A DNA stretch of 64,000 nucleotides from Candidatus Andeanibacterium colombiense (GCA_029202985.1 CP119316.1:310001-374000), one strand, 5' to 3'; positions 39,338 through 48,462 are shown, counted from the stretch's first letter. The notes: generated by a model not told the origin, from the sequence alone. Program-made: numbers and translations.

Positions 39338-41368
39338 ATGCGCACCGAGCTTGCGGGCATCCTGCTCGCCGCCACCGCCCTCACCGCCACTTCCGCCTCG
39401 GCCAAGGATGCCCCGGGCGATACGGTGATCGCCGCGATGGGCCCGATCCTCGCGACCGCGCCCGACGCCAAAGCGATCAATGCCAAGTGCGACAGCCTGA
39501 CCGCCGAGATCCAGCGCCGCGTCACCGAGCTGGAGGGTGAGAGCGGGCCGGCCACCGTCGGCACCACGCTCACCCGCTACGATGCGATCAATGCGCTGCT
39601 GGGCGGCGGCTCGGGCGAGTTCACCCTCTATCAGCAGGTGATGGCCGACGATGCGCGCCGCGACGCGGGTGGCGCCTGCCAGGTGAAGCTCGCCGCGCTG
39701 TCGAGCAAGCTCAGCCTGTCGCGCCCGATCTACGACCGGCTGAAGGCGATCGACGCTTCGGCCGAGGACGACCAGACCAGATATTACCTGAGGCAGGCGC
39801 TCGCCGGCTTCGAACGCGGCGGCGTCGCGCTCGACGATGCGCAGCGCGCCGAAGTCCAGGCGCTGCAGGAGAAGATTGCTCAGGTCGCCAACGATTTCGA
39901 TGCCAACATCGCCGCCGGGGAGAAATCGCTCAAGGTCGCGCCGACGGAATTGGCGGGCCTGCCGCAAGACTGGATCGACGCACACAAGCCCGGCGCCGAC
40001 GGCCTGGTCACGATCACCACCGCCTATCCCGACTACAATCCGGTGATGAGCTACGCCAAGAGCGACCAGCTCCGCCACGATCTCTCAGTCATCTACAACC
40101 AGCGCGCCTTCCCCGTGAACGATGCGAAACTGCGCGAATTGCTCGAACTGCGCCAGCAGCTCGCCGAGAAGCTCGGCCGGCGGAATTATGCCCAGCTCGT
40201 CCTCGAGGACAAGATGGTCAACACGCCGAAGCAGGTCGAGACATTGCTGCAGGACATGGCCGAAGCGGCACGCCCGGCGGCCGAGGGCGATTACGCCAAG
40301 AACCTCGCGGTGCTGAAGGAACTGCGCCCGGGCGCGACCGACATCCGTTACTGGGAATCGGGCTGGCTCGCGCCGATTGTCCAGCAGCGCGACTACGATT
40401 ACGATCCGCAGGAAGCGCGCAAGTATTTCGCCTATGACCAGGTGCGCGACGGGATACTCAAGCTCGCCGAGGATCTGTTCGATGTCACCATCACCCCGTG
40501 GAAGACCCCGGTGTGGGACAAGGAGGTCGAGACTTACGAAGTCCGCGACCACGGCACGCTGATCGGGCGCTTCTATTTCGATTCGCATCCGCGCCCGGGC
40601 AAGTACAGCCACGCCAACATGGTTCCGCTGCGCCCCGGCGTCCTCGGCGGCAAGTCCGTGCCGCTCGGCGCGCTGGTGATGAACCTGCCGCGCGGCGATC
40701 ACACCACCGGGCTGATGGAGCACGGCGACGTGGAGACCTTCCTCCACGAATTCGGCCACATGCTGCACCACATCTTCGGCGGCACCCAGCGCTGGTTCGC
40801 ACAGAGCGGCGTCGCGACCGAATGGGACTTCGTCGAGGCCCCGTCGCAAATGCTGGAGAACTGGGTCTACGATTACGATACGCTCGCCAAGTTCGCAAAG
40901 GACAAGGACGGCAACCCGATTCCGCGCGACCTGGTCGAGAAGATGAACCGCGCGCGCTATTTCAACCTCGGCTTCGGCGACATGCGCCAGCTCGGCTACG
41001 CGAACATCTCGCTCGAGCTGCACCAGGAGCCGGTGCCCGAGAACCTCGGGCAGGCGACGCGCTATTACCGCGGGCAATTCGACCTCGTGCCAACTCCCGA
41101 TTACGTCGAGATGCAGGATTCCTTCGGCCATCTGAACGGCTATTCGGCGATCTATTACACCTACCGCTGGTCCAAGGTGATCGCCGACGATCTGTTCACC
41201 CGCTTCGAGAAGGACGGGCTGCGCGATCCGGAGACGGCGAAGGAATACCGCCAACGGGTACTGGCCAAGGGCGGCACCCGCCCCGCCGCAGCGCTGGTGA
41301 AAGACTTCCTCGGCCGCGACATCAGCCTCGACGCCTATCGCGCCGAGATGGAGAAGGCGGCGAAGTAG
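39338..41368 (+). CDS. M3 family zinc oligopeptidase, exported
   Basis: 676 residues. Signal peptide (LAGILLAATALTATSASA) and a thimet/Dcp-like helical body. The zinc site is FLHEFGHMLHHIFGG (HExxH) with a downstream Glu in FVEAPSQMLENWVYD; substrate-clamp Tyr/His residues lie in GHLNGYSAIYYTYRWSKV. It degrades short peptides, here presumably in the periplasm. ATG 39338 is chosen because the signal peptide follows it; 21 extra codons upstream look non-coding. Confidence 0.93.
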   Translation: MRTELAGILLAATALTATSASAKDAPGDTVIAAMGPILATAPDAKAINAKCDSLTAEIQRRVTELEGESGPATVGTTLTRYDAINALLGGGSGEFTLYQQVMADDARRDAGGACQVKLAALSSKLSLSRPIYDRLKAIDASAEDDQTRYYLRQALAGFERGGVALDDAQRAEVQALQEKIAQVANDFDANIAAGEKSLKVAPTELAGLPQDWIDAHKPGADGLVTITTAYPDYNPVMSYAKSDQLRHDLSVIYNQRAFPVNDAKLRELLELRQQLAEKLGRRNYAQLVLEDKMVNTPKQVETLLQDMAEAARPAAEGDYAKNLAVLKELRPGATDIRYWESGWLAPIVQQRDYDYDPQEARKYFAYDQVRDGILKLAEDLFDVTITPWKTPVWDKEVETYEVRDHGTLIGRFYFDSHPRPGKYSHANMVPLRPGVLGGKSVPLGALVMNLPRGDHTTGLMEHGDVETFLHEFGHMLHHIFGGTQRWFAQSGVATEWDFVEAPSQMLENWVYDYDTLAKFAKDKDGNPIPRDLVEKMNRARYFNLGFGDMRQLGYANISLELHQEPVPENLGQATRYYRGQFDLVPTPDYVEMQDSFGHLNGYSAIYYTYRWSKVIADDLFTRFEKDGLRDPETAKEYRQRVLAKGGTRPAAALVKDFLGRDISLDAYRAEMEKAAK

Positions 41369-41378
41369 GCTTGCTCTT

Positions 41379-41460
41379 CGTCATTGCGAGGAGCGAAGCG
41401 ACGAAGCAATCCAGAGCGGCGCAAGATGCCCTGGATTGCTTCGCTCCGCTCGCAATGACG
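41379..41460. repeat. 82-nt imperfect palindromic intergenic repeat
   Basis: Left arm 41379-41414 starts CGTCATTGCGAGGAGCG and ends AAGCAATCCAG. Right arm 41431-41460 is its reverse complement apart from about 6 inserted bases in the left arm. It resembles a family widespread in alphaproteobacterial genomes. It fills the 96-bp gap between two convergent peptidase genes and could act as a bidirectional transcription barrier. Confidence 0.85.
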
Positions 41461-41464
41461 AAAA

Positions 41465-42787
41465 TTATGGGGCGGCCGGCCCAAACCCGCCGCCAGGCAG
41501 CGCACTGGCGACCGGGCTTTCGGCGCCATCGGCCGAAACCGAGCTGACCCCAAAGAACCAGTCGTCGCCACGGACACCGTCGAGCGTAGCCTCGGAGCCA
41601 GCGATGCCGGCCTTAAGCGGCTTGTCGTTCCAGTAGGGCTGGTCGGTGCGGCGCTGCCAGATCGTATAGCTCGCGGCGCCGGCGACCGGCATCCAGGTCA
41701 GCTTCGTATAGGTCTTCACCGCTGAGTCCGCCGTCGATACCGGCGGCAGCGGCGCGCGCGCGAGCCGGTCGAGCGTGCGGACGTTGAGCCGGGTTACCTT
41801 CGCGAGATAGGGAAAATCGACGTGGTCGGGCGTGTCGCCATATTCGACGCCGTTTTCCGTCCGGACGTTCTGGTGCTGGCGGTTGTAATTCTCGATGGCG
41901 GCCGTGAAGCGGATCGCCGGATAGCCGGCCGCGAGGAACGGGAAATGGTCGCCGCCGCGATGCGCGCGGTCCACCCGCCACACCTGCCGCACCGCGAGGC
42001 CGTCCGCGGCCGGCTCGGCCAGTTGGCCCACAAAGCGCGAGAGATTGCGCGACGGGCTGTCGTTCTCGCCGCCGCTGGCGCGCTGTGCCGCGCGCAATTT
42101 ATCGTCGGCATCGGCGCGCGGTCCTTCGGAGAACACCCGCACATGGCTGTCGTCGCACACCCCGTCCGAACCGCAGGTCCCGCCGACGATGTCGTTGTTG
42201 AGCACCGCCTTGACCGTCCAGCCCTGCGCCTTCGCATATTCGGCCAGCAGCGCGCCGCCATACAGCCCCTGCTCCTCGCCCGAGAGCAGAGCGTAGACGA
42301 TGGTGGTGGGGTATTTGTGCCGCGACAGCACCCGCGCCGCTTCCAGCACCAGCGACGATCCGGACGCATCGTCGTTCGCGCCGGGCGCATCGCTATTCGG
42401 GTCCAGCACGTCGGACGGCATGCTGTCGATATGGCCCTGGACGATCACGACTTCGTTCGGGCGCTCGCTGCCGCGCTGGATCGCGACCACATCGACCAGC
42501 CGCACCGGATCGGGGATGCGGTTGCCCGACACCATCTTCTCCGGCAGCGCGATTTCGAGGCAGCCGCCGCAAGCAGCGCTGGTCTTGCGAAACTCGCCCT
42601 CGCCCCAGGCGCGCGCGGCGCCGATCCCGCGCTTGGGATCGGTCTGCGACGACAGCGTGTGACGTGTGCCGAAGCCGGCCAGCGTCTCGACCGACGATTT
42701 GAGCCGCGCCTCGGACACATCGGTTTCAGGAGCCTGCGCACCCGCCGGAGCGGCGAGGACCAGGCAGGCAAGCGCGAGGCGCCGCAT
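41465..42787 (-). CDS. M28 family zinc aminopeptidase, exported
   Basis: 440 residues. Signal peptide (RRLALACLVLAAPAGAQA). The two-zinc site runs through VQGHIDSMPSD, PGANDDASGSSLVLEAARVL (bridging Asp), LLSGEEQGLYG (general-base Glu), NNDIVGG and RGGDHFPFLAAGYPAIRF. A C-terminal fibronectin-like beta domain (about 355-440) follows. ATG 42787 shares a base with the DUF805 stop (TGATG). The M3 and M28 genes converge, suggesting a peptide-scavenging pair. Confidence 0.92.
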   Translation of the reverse strand: MRRLALACLVLAAPAGAQAPETDVSEARLKSSVETLAGFGTRHTLSSQTDPKRGIGAARAWGEGEFRKTSAACGGCLEIALPEKMVSGNRIPDPVRLVDVVAIQRGSERPNEVVIVQGHIDSMPSDVLDPNSDAPGANDDASGSSLVLEAARVLSRHKYPTTIVYALLSGEEQGLYGGALLAEYAKAQGWTVKAVLNNDIVGGTCGSDGVCDDSHVRVFSEGPRADADDKLRAAQRASGGENDSPSRNLSRFVGQLAEPAADGLAVRQVWRVDRAHRGGDHFPFLAAGYPAIRFTAAIENYNRQHQNVRTENGVEYGDTPDHVDFPYLAKVTRLNVRTLDRLARAPLPPVSTADSAVKTYTKLTWMPVAGAASYTIWQRRTDQPYWNDKPLKAGIAGSEATLDGVRGDDWFFGVSSVSADGAESPVASALPGGGFGPAAP

Positions 42788-43380
42788 CAGAACTCCACCG
42801 ATGTATCGCCGTAGCGGTTTGGCCCGTCGGTCGAAGGCAATACGCCGAAGATGATCACCACCAGCGGAATGAGCCAGCCGGCAAGGCTGGCCAGTGCCTG
42901 CAGCGGGGTCGTGCCCGCCTGCTGGAACTGCTGCATGCGCGCCGGATCCGCCGCCGCCTGCAGCGCTGCCTCGATCTTGCCGATGCTCTGGATCGTGATC
43001 GTGACCGTGATCAGTTTGGCAACCAGCACCAGCCCGGCCCACCAGCCGGGGTTGTCGGAATCGTGCAGCCGCCGCACGAAGGCCGCCAGGGTCAGCAGGG
43101 TCAGCAGCAGGCTGGAGATCGCCGAGAACCAGGTGATCACCACCATTCCGGGACCCATGCCCTGGACCATCCGGGCGGAAACCTGATCCTGCGGCAGGCC
43201 GGCCTGAGCGGCCTTCATCGCCTGCTCGATCGCCGATCCGACGAGCGGGACGAGCGCGACGACCCAGCCAACCACGCCGAGGATGACCAGGAACAGCACG
43301 TAATACCAGAAGGTCTGGCGGGCATCGCGGCCGCGAAAGTCGAACAGATGGGTGAGATTGTACTTGATCGAACCGAACAT
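42787..43380 (-). CDS. DUF805 membrane protein
   Basis: 197 residues with about four membrane helices. Family landmarks: FDFRGRDARQTFWYYVLFLVI near the N-terminus, FVRRLHDSDNPGWWAGL, and the closing LPSTDGPNRYG. The function of DUF805 is unknown. Coupled to the M28 peptidase gene by a 1-nt overlap; lies 22 nt after proS on the same strand. Confidence 0.88.
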   Translation of the reverse strand: MFGSIKYNLTHLFDFRGRDARQTFWYYVLFLVILGVVGWVVALVPLVGSAIEQAMKAAQAGLPQDQVSARMVQGMGPGMVVITWFSAISSLLLTLLTLAAFVRRLHDSDNPGWWAGLVLVAKLITVTITIQSIGKIEAALQAAADPARMQQFQQAGTTPLQALASLAGWLIPLVVIIFGVLPSTDGPNRYGDTSVEF

Positions 43381-43402
43381 GCTGTCCTCCCCTGATTGAT
43401 CG

Positions 43403-44944
43403 CTAATAGGCGCGCGCGACGTAGATCCTCTCGACCGCCGGCTCGCCGGTAAAGATGCAGGCGCCGTCGGCAGCGGCCGCGCCGATCGGCACGTTGCGGA
43501 TGGTCAGCTTGTGCGCCTTGAGCTGTTCGACCACCTTGTCGAGCGCGGGCCCGGTCGGCTTCGACCACTGCACCTCGACCCAGCCCGGATAGCGCTGGTT
43601 CTCGGCGAAGAACGCGGTGACCTCGTCCATCGAGGTGACCCCGGTGGTGATGTTAGCATCGCGGCGCGCCCGCGCCTCCTCGAACAGCCCGGTCTGGATC
43701 GCTTCAAGCGTGGCGCTGGCCTCGCCGACGAATTCGCCAAGCGACTTGAACGCGAAGTCGGGCTTGCCCTGCTCCGTCCACAGCCGGTCGCGGCGCAGCA
43801 CCGCGACCTTGCCCTCGGCCATGTCGCGCGGACCGACCTCGACGATGATCGGCGCACCCTTGCGGACCCAGTCCCAGCGCTTGGCGGCCGCCTTGCCGGG
43901 TTTGCTGTCGAGCAGCACGCGCAGCGGTTCGCCGCAAGCGTTCTGCTCGGTCAGGCCGACGCGCAGCGTCTCGCAATAGTCGAGCAGTGCCGCGTCGCCG
44001 TCGTCCTCGCGCAGCATCGGCAGGATCACGATCTGGTAAGGCGCGATCCGCGGCGGCACGCGCAGCCCGTCGTCGTCGCCGTGAACCATGATCACGCCGC
44101 CGATCAGCCGGGTCGAAACGCCCCAGCTGGTCGTGTGGCACAATTGCTGGCCGCCTTCGCGGTCCTGATACTTGATGTTCGCGGCTGCCGCGAAATTGGT
44201 CCCGAGGTAATGGCTGGTCCCGGCCTGCAGCGCCTTGCCGTCCTGCATCATCGCCTCGATCGACCAGGTTTCTTCGGCGCCGGGAAAGCGTTCGTTCTCG
44301 GGCTTCTCGCCCGCGATCACCGGCAGCGCGAGGTCTTCCTCGGCGGAGGAGCGGTACATTTCGAGCGCGCGCATCGTCTCGGCCTTCGCGTCGTCGCGAT
44401 CGGCATGCGCGGTATGGCCTTCCTGCCACAGGAATTCGCTGGTGCGCAGGAACATGCGGGTGCGCATCTCCCAGCGCACGACATTGGCCCACTGGTTGGT
44501 CAGCAGCGGCAGGTCGCGCCAGCTCTGGATCCAGCGGCTCATCGCGTCGCCGATGATCGTCTCCGAAGTCGGGCGGACGATCAGCGGTTCCTCGAGCTTG
44601 GCCTCGGGATCAGGGATCAGCCCGCCCTTGCCGTCCGAAATCAGCCGGTGATGGGTGACCACCGCCATTTCCTTGGCAAAGCCTTCGACATGGCTTGCCT
44701 CACGCTCGAAATTCGACAGCGGGATGAAGATCGGGAAATAGCAGTTCTGCACGCCGGCCTGTTTGATCCGGTCGTCCATCAGACGCTGGATGCGTTCCCA
44801 GATGCCGTAGCCCCACGGCTTGATCACCATGCAGCCGCGCACCCCCGATTCCTCGGCCATGTCGGCGGCCGAGATCACCTCCTGGTACCATTGGGCGAAA
44901 TCGTCGGCGCGTTTGACAGTCAGGGCATGGCGGATTGCGGACAC
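43403..44944 (-). CDS. proS: Proline--tRNA ligase, archaeal/eukaryote-like type
   Basis: 513 residues. Class II synthetase: motif 2 region RWEMRTRMFLRTSEFLWQEGHTAHA; HTTSWGVSTRLIGGVIMVHGDD and PPRIAPYQIVILPM as in archaeal/eukaryotic ProRS; the C-terminal extension ends in Tyr (RIYVARAY) as in that class. The bacterial editing insertion between motifs 2 and 3 is absent, and the C-terminal extension keeps only one Cys, so its zinc site appears lost. Confidence 0.95.
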   Translation of the reverse strand: MSAIRHALTVKRADDFAQWYQEVISAADMAEESGVRGCMVIKPWGYGIWERIQRLMDDRIKQAGVQNCYFPIFIPLSNFEREASHVEGFAKEMAVVTHHRLISDGKGGLIPDPEAKLEEPLIVRPTSETIIGDAMSRWIQSWRDLPLLTNQWANVVRWEMRTRMFLRTSEFLWQEGHTAHADRDDAKAETMRALEMYRSSAEEDLALPVIAGEKPENERFPGAEETWSIEAMMQDGKALQAGTSHYLGTNFAAAANIKYQDREGGQQLCHTTSWGVSTRLIGGVIMVHGDDDGLRVPPRIAPYQIVILPMLREDDGDAALLDYCETLRVGLTEQNACGEPLRVLLDSKPGKAAAKRWDWVRKGAPIIVEVGPRDMAEGKVAVLRRDRLWTEQGKPDFAFKSLGEFVGEASATLEAIQTGLFEEARARRDANITTGVTSMDEVTAFFAENQRYPGWVEVQWSKPTGPALDKVVEQLKAHKLTIRNVPIGAAAADGACIFTGEPAVERIYVARAY

Positions 44945-45024
44945 GGGTGCTCACTTGTTGAAGTTTGGAGGTGCAGTAGCGGGTCGGCGATAGTTCGTCA
45001 CCCCGGAGCTGCGATACTGCCGAT

Positions 45025-45092
45025 CCCCCGCGCAGGCGGGGGTCTCGGGCGGTCAGGCGCTGAAACGGCCTGAGGTCCCCGCCTGCGCGGGG
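45025..45092. repeat. Inverted pair of GC palindromes between proS and phaR
   Basis: CCCCCGCGCAGGCGGGGG (45025-45042) followed by TCTCGGG, and CCCCGCCTGCGCGGGG (45077-45092) preceded by CCTGAGGT. The two are inverted relative to each other, about 51 bp centre to centre, the same arrangement as in the pdhC linker and at 36372. It occupies most of the useful part of the 169-bp gap; nothing else was seen there. Confidence 0.8.
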
Positions 45093-45113
45093 ACACGGTG
45101 AAGGAGCGCGGGA

Positions 45114-45683
45114 TCAGCTTCCCAGCGAATCCAGCTTCTTCTGCATCGCCGCCATCTGCGCGCGCAAGGCGTCCAGATCGTCCTCGCCCTTCTTCGCCGG
45201 CTCGGCCGTTTCCTCGGCTTCCCCGCCGCCGGCATTGGGCATGAAGGCGCTGGCGGCAGCCTTGAACATCGCCATGTTGGTTTCGGCCATCTTGGCGAAA
45301 GCATTGCCGCCGATGCTGCCCTTGAACATATCCTCCAGCTTGCGCTGGTTGGCGTGGAAATTCTCCATCGAGGCTTCGAGATAATGCGGCATCATCGCCT
45401 GCATCGAGTTGCCGTACATCGCGATCAATTGGCGCAGGAAGCTGATCGGGAGCATCTGCTCGGCCCCGCTGGCTTCTTCCTCCATGATGATCTGGGTCAG
45501 GATCTGGTGCGTAATATCGGTGCCGGTCTTCGCGTCGAGCACCTGGAATTCCACGCCTTCACGGGTCATCTTGGAAAGATCGTCCAGCGTGATGTAGCTG
45601 GATGAGGAGGTATTGTAGAGCCGACGATTGGCGTATTTCTTGATGATTACGGGATCTCCCGCACTACCTTCGCCCTTCGCCAT
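45114..45683 (-). CDS. phaR: Polyhydroxyalkanoate synthesis repressor PhaR
   Basis: 189 residues. N-terminal DNA-binding domain (VIIKKYANRRLYNTSSSSYITLDDLSKM), then the PHB-accumulation-regulatory region with SFLRQLIAMYGNSMQAMMPHYLEASMENF, and a helical tail. PhaR represses phasin and its own gene and leaves DNA when it binds nascent PHB granules. SD AAAGGAG lies 10 nt upstream. A TGCA-rich dyad upstream suggests autoregulation. No PHA synthase or phasin gene lies in this window. Confidence 0.95.
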   Translation of the reverse strand: MAKGEGSAGDPVIIKKYANRRLYNTSSSSYITLDDLSKMTREGVEFQVLDAKTGTDITHQILTQIIMEEEASGAEQMLPISFLRQLIAMYGNSMQAMMPHYLEASMENFHANQRKLEDMFKGSIGGNAFAKMAETNMAMFKAAASAFMPNAGGGEAEETAEPAKKGEDDLDALRAQMAAMQKKLDSLGS

Positions 45684-45708
45684 CCCACCTGCACTCCTTT
45701 GCTTTCAT

Positions 45709-45759
45709 GCTGCGTTTAGCACCTGCAGCAACTGCGGTGCAACATGAATGCAACGCAGC
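45709..45759 (-). promoter_or_regulatory. TGCA-rich dyad upstream of phaR (candidate PhaR operator)
   Basis: Arms GCTGCGTT (45709-45716) and AACGCAGC (45752-45759) enclose CTGCAGCAACTGCGG and two TGCAAC repeats spaced 11 bp apart. PhaR proteins of related bacteria bind CTGC/GCAG-rich sites. Position is 26-76 nt before the phaR ATG. Confidence 0.5.
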
Positions 45760-45761
45760 GG

Positions 45762-46838
45762 TCAGCCGGCGGAAGGCGCGGGTTGCCGGGTGAAGCGCGA
45801 ACCGAGCACGGTAAGCAGTTCATATTGGGACAGCCCGCTCGCAATTGCAGCATCGGGCAGGTAATAAGGCACGTCGAGCCAGTCGCCTTCCGCCAGCTGC
45901 GGCGCGGCGGCCAGATCGACCACCACCATGTCCATCGAGACCTTGCCGAGCAGCGGCAGCCGCGCCTCGCCATATTGAAGCGCGCCCCGCGCGCTCCAGC
46001 TGCGCATGAAGCCGTCGGCATAGCCGAGCGACACCACCCCGACCCGCATCGGCGCCTGCGCGGTGAACTGCGCATTGTAGCCGACAATGTCGCCGGATTG
46101 CAGTTCGCGGACCTGGATGATCGCGGCCTGCGGGTAAGCGACCTGGCGGATCGTTCCGGCCAGTTCGGGGCACGGCACGCCGCCATAGAGCGCGACCCCC
46201 GGACGGGTGAGATCGAACGCATAGTCCGGACCGAGCGCGATGCCGGCGCTGTTCGACAGGCTGCGGCGCTTTGCCGCAATCGCCGCGCAGGCCTCGCCGA
46301 AGCGGGCACGCTGGACGGCGTTCAAAGCGACATCCTCGTCCGCCGATGCGAGGTGCGACATGAGGATGTCTATATCGAGCCGGGCGAGCAGCGGATCGCC
46401 GATCTGGCCCATCGCGATGCCGAGCCGGTTTATCCCGGTATCGACCATCAGATGGCACGCGCCCCCGCCGGCATCGATCCAGTGGCGCGCCTGTTCGAGG
46501 CTGTTGATCACCGGCCGCACCCCGGCCGCACGGGCGTAGGCGGCATGCTCGGCCGAGCGCGGACCGTGGAACACCCCGACCTGCTCGGGCGCGACATGGC
46601 GCAAGATGCCGGCGATCTCGTTCCAGCGGGCGATGAAGAATTCGCGCGCGCCCGCTTCGAGCAGCACCGGAAGCGCTTGCCCGATCCCGAGCCCATAGCT
46701 GTTGGACTTGACCACCGCGGCCGCCTTTGCCGCGCCGGACATACGGTCGAGCGCGCGCCAGTTATCGGCCAGCGCCTCTTGGTCGAGATGCAGGCGGAGG
46801 CTGCGGGGCGGTTCGGGAGGCAGGGCTACGTCAGGCAG
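45762..46838 (-). CDS. alr: Alanine racemase
   Basis: 358 residues if started at CTG 46838; PLP enzyme that supplies D-Ala for the wall. SLRLHLDQEALADNWRAL is the conserved first strand and helix, AAVVKSNSYGLG carries the PLP lysine, and VSLGYADGFMRSW the catalytic Tyr. No in-frame ATG, GTG or TTG precedes that conserved N-terminus. The first ATG (46742) would delete 32 residues of it. CTG 46838 lies in CTGCCTGA, an 8-nt overlap with the transporter stop, the same architecture as other couplings here. Confidence 0.92.
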   Translation of the reverse strand: MPDVALPPEPPRSLRLHLDQEALADNWRALDRMSGAAKAAAVVKSNSYGLGIGQALPVLLEAGAREFFIARWNEIAGILRHVAPEQVGVFHGPRSAEHAAYARAAGVRPVINSLEQARHWIDAGGGACHLMVDTGINRLGIAMGQIGDPLLARLDIDILMSHLASADEDVALNAVQRARFGEACAAIAAKRRSLSNSAGIALGPDYAFDLTRPGVALYGGVPCPELAGTIRQVAYPQAAIIQVRELQSGDIVGYNAQFTAQAPMRVGVVSLGYADGFMRSWSARGALQYGEARLPLLGKVSMDMVVVDLAAAPQLAEGDWLDVPYYLPDAAIASGLSQYELLTVLGSRFTRQPAPSAG

Positions 46839-48462
46839 TTTCAGGCTCGCTAAAATCTTTGGGCGGACCGGAGGGAATACCCCACCAGCCCACGATAAGC
46901 GCGATCAGCACGAAGGCCCATGTGTACCACAGCCCGGCGTAGGCGTCGCCCGTCCGCGCGACGATATACCCGGCGATCACCGGCAGAAAACCCCCGAAAT
47001 AGCCCGCACCGATATGGTAGGGGATCGACATCGAGCTGTAGCGGATCCGAGCCGGGAACATCTCCGACAGCAGCGCCGCGACCGAGCCGTAATTGAATGC
47101 CGAGAGGATCCCGAACCATGCCAGCACCGCGGCGATCCCGAGCTTGTGCAGAAGGTCAGGGTGCTGGACCGAGAAATCATAACCGCTCGCCGCCAGCGCG
47201 CTTTGCAGCGCGGCTTTGCGCGCGGCGCCGTCGTTCCAGTCGAAGCCGCCCAGCGGGATCGCCTTCGCGCCGGCCGTGAGGGTGAGCACGGGCGAAGCGG
47301 TCAGCGCGTAGGGGATGCCGTCCGCGGTCAAATCCGCGATCAGCCTGCCGCATTCGGTCTTCTGCGTGTTGGCGAAGGGATCGTAGTCGCAGTTCGGCCC
47401 GGCCACCGTGACCGGCGCGGCATGAGCGGAAGCCTGCAGGCCGGGATTGGCGATGCTGCCGAGCAGCCAGTAGGCCGGGAACAGGGTCAACAGGATCAGC
47501 GCATTGCCGAGCAGGATAGGTTTCTTGCGCCCGACCCTGTCCGACCAGCGGCCGACCCACAGGAACACGCCCATGATCACCGGCGCCGCAGCCAGCACGA
47601 GCGCCTCGACCGTGGTCGCGTCGATCCGCATCGGCCCCTTGAGGAACGACAGGCTGGAGAAGAACGAGGCGTAGAAGATCGTCGTCAGGCTGCCGGTCAC
47701 GCCGAACAGGGCGACGAAGATGCGCTTCTTGTTACCCGGATAGGTGAAGCTTTCCTTGAACGGGTTCTTCGCGGTCCGGTTGGCGGCCTTCATCGCCTTG
47801 AACACCGGGCTTTCGCTGAGTTTCAACCGCATCCATAGCGAGATCGCGAGCATCGCGATCGAACTGACGAACGGGATGCGCCAGCCCCAGGCGGCAAAAT
47901 CCTCGGGCGACAGGCTGATCCGGCAGACGAGGACCATCGCGACGCTGAGCACGAAGCCGCCAACCACGCTGGCCTGGATGAAGCTGGTGTACCAGCCGCG
48001 CTTCTCGGGCGCGCAATGTTCGGAGACGTAGATCGTCGCCCCGCCATATTCCCCGCCGAGCGCGAGGCCCTGCATGATCCGCAGCGTGAGCACGATCAGC
48101 GGCGCGGCGAGGCCGATGCTCGACGCGGGGGGAATGAAGCCGATCGCGGCGGTCGCGATGCCCATCAGGCCGACCGTGACAAGGAAGGTATATTTGCGGC
48201 CCAGCCGGTCGCCGAGAAAGCCGAACAGCACCGCGCCGAGCGGACGGAAGCCGAACCCGACCGCGAAGCCGGCCCACACCAGCAGCATTTGCAGCGTCTC
48301 GTTATCGGCCGGGAAGAACGCCTTGCCGATCATTGCCGCGAGCGTGCCGTAGATGAAGAAATCGTACCATTCGAACACCGTGCCCGCGCTCGATGCGGCA
48401 ATGACCAGGCGGATTTCCTGCGCGCTCGGTTGATGGGCGGCGATTGCGCTCGCGTCCGACAT
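46831..48462 (-). CDS. MHS-family (ProP-like) major facilitator transporter
   Basis: 543 residues with 12 predicted helices. MHS signatures: AASSAGTVFEWYDFFIYGTLA at the N-terminus, RPLGAVLFGFLGDRLGRKYTF, GLALGGEYGGATIYVSEH and VGRWSDRVGRKK. A large non-cytoplasmic insertion (about 380-480; contains NCDYDPFANTQKTECG) is typical of one MHS subgroup. It is a proton-coupled symporter for an organic acid or osmolyte; substrate unknown. ATG 48462 (MSDASAIA) is chosen; upstream extension is non-coding. Coupled to alr. Confidence 0.92.
   Translation of the reverse strand: MSDASAIAAHQPSAQEIRLVIAASSAGTVFEWYDFFIYGTLAAMIGKAFFPADNETLQMLLVWAGFAVGFGFRPLGAVLFGFLGDRLGRKYTFLVTVGLMGIATAAIGFIPPASSIGLAAPLIVLTLRIMQGLALGGEYGGATIYVSEHCAPEKRGWYTSFIQASVVGGFVLSVAMVLVCRISLSPEDFAAWGWRIPFVSSIAMLAISLWMRLKLSESPVFKAMKAANRTAKNPFKESFTYPGNKKRIFVALFGVTGSLTTIFYASFFSSLSFLKGPMRIDATTVEALVLAAAPVIMGVFLWVGRWSDRVGRKKPILLGNALILLTLFPAYWLLGSIANPGLQASAHAAPVTVAGPNCDYDPFANTQKTECGRLIADLTADGIPYALTASPVLTLTAGAKAIPLGGFDWNDGAARKAALQSALAASGYDFSVQHPDLLHKLGIAAVLAWFGILSAFNYGSVAALLSEMFPARIRYSSMSIPYHIGAGYFGGFLPVIAGYIVARTGDAYAGLWYTWAFVLIALIVGWWGIPSGPPKDFSEPETA

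Noticed and set aside
41335..41577. 80-residue minus-strand ORF across the M3/M28 intergenic repeat
   Set aside because: It is the translation of the palindromic repeat plus antisense of both gene ends; no independent evidence for a gene.
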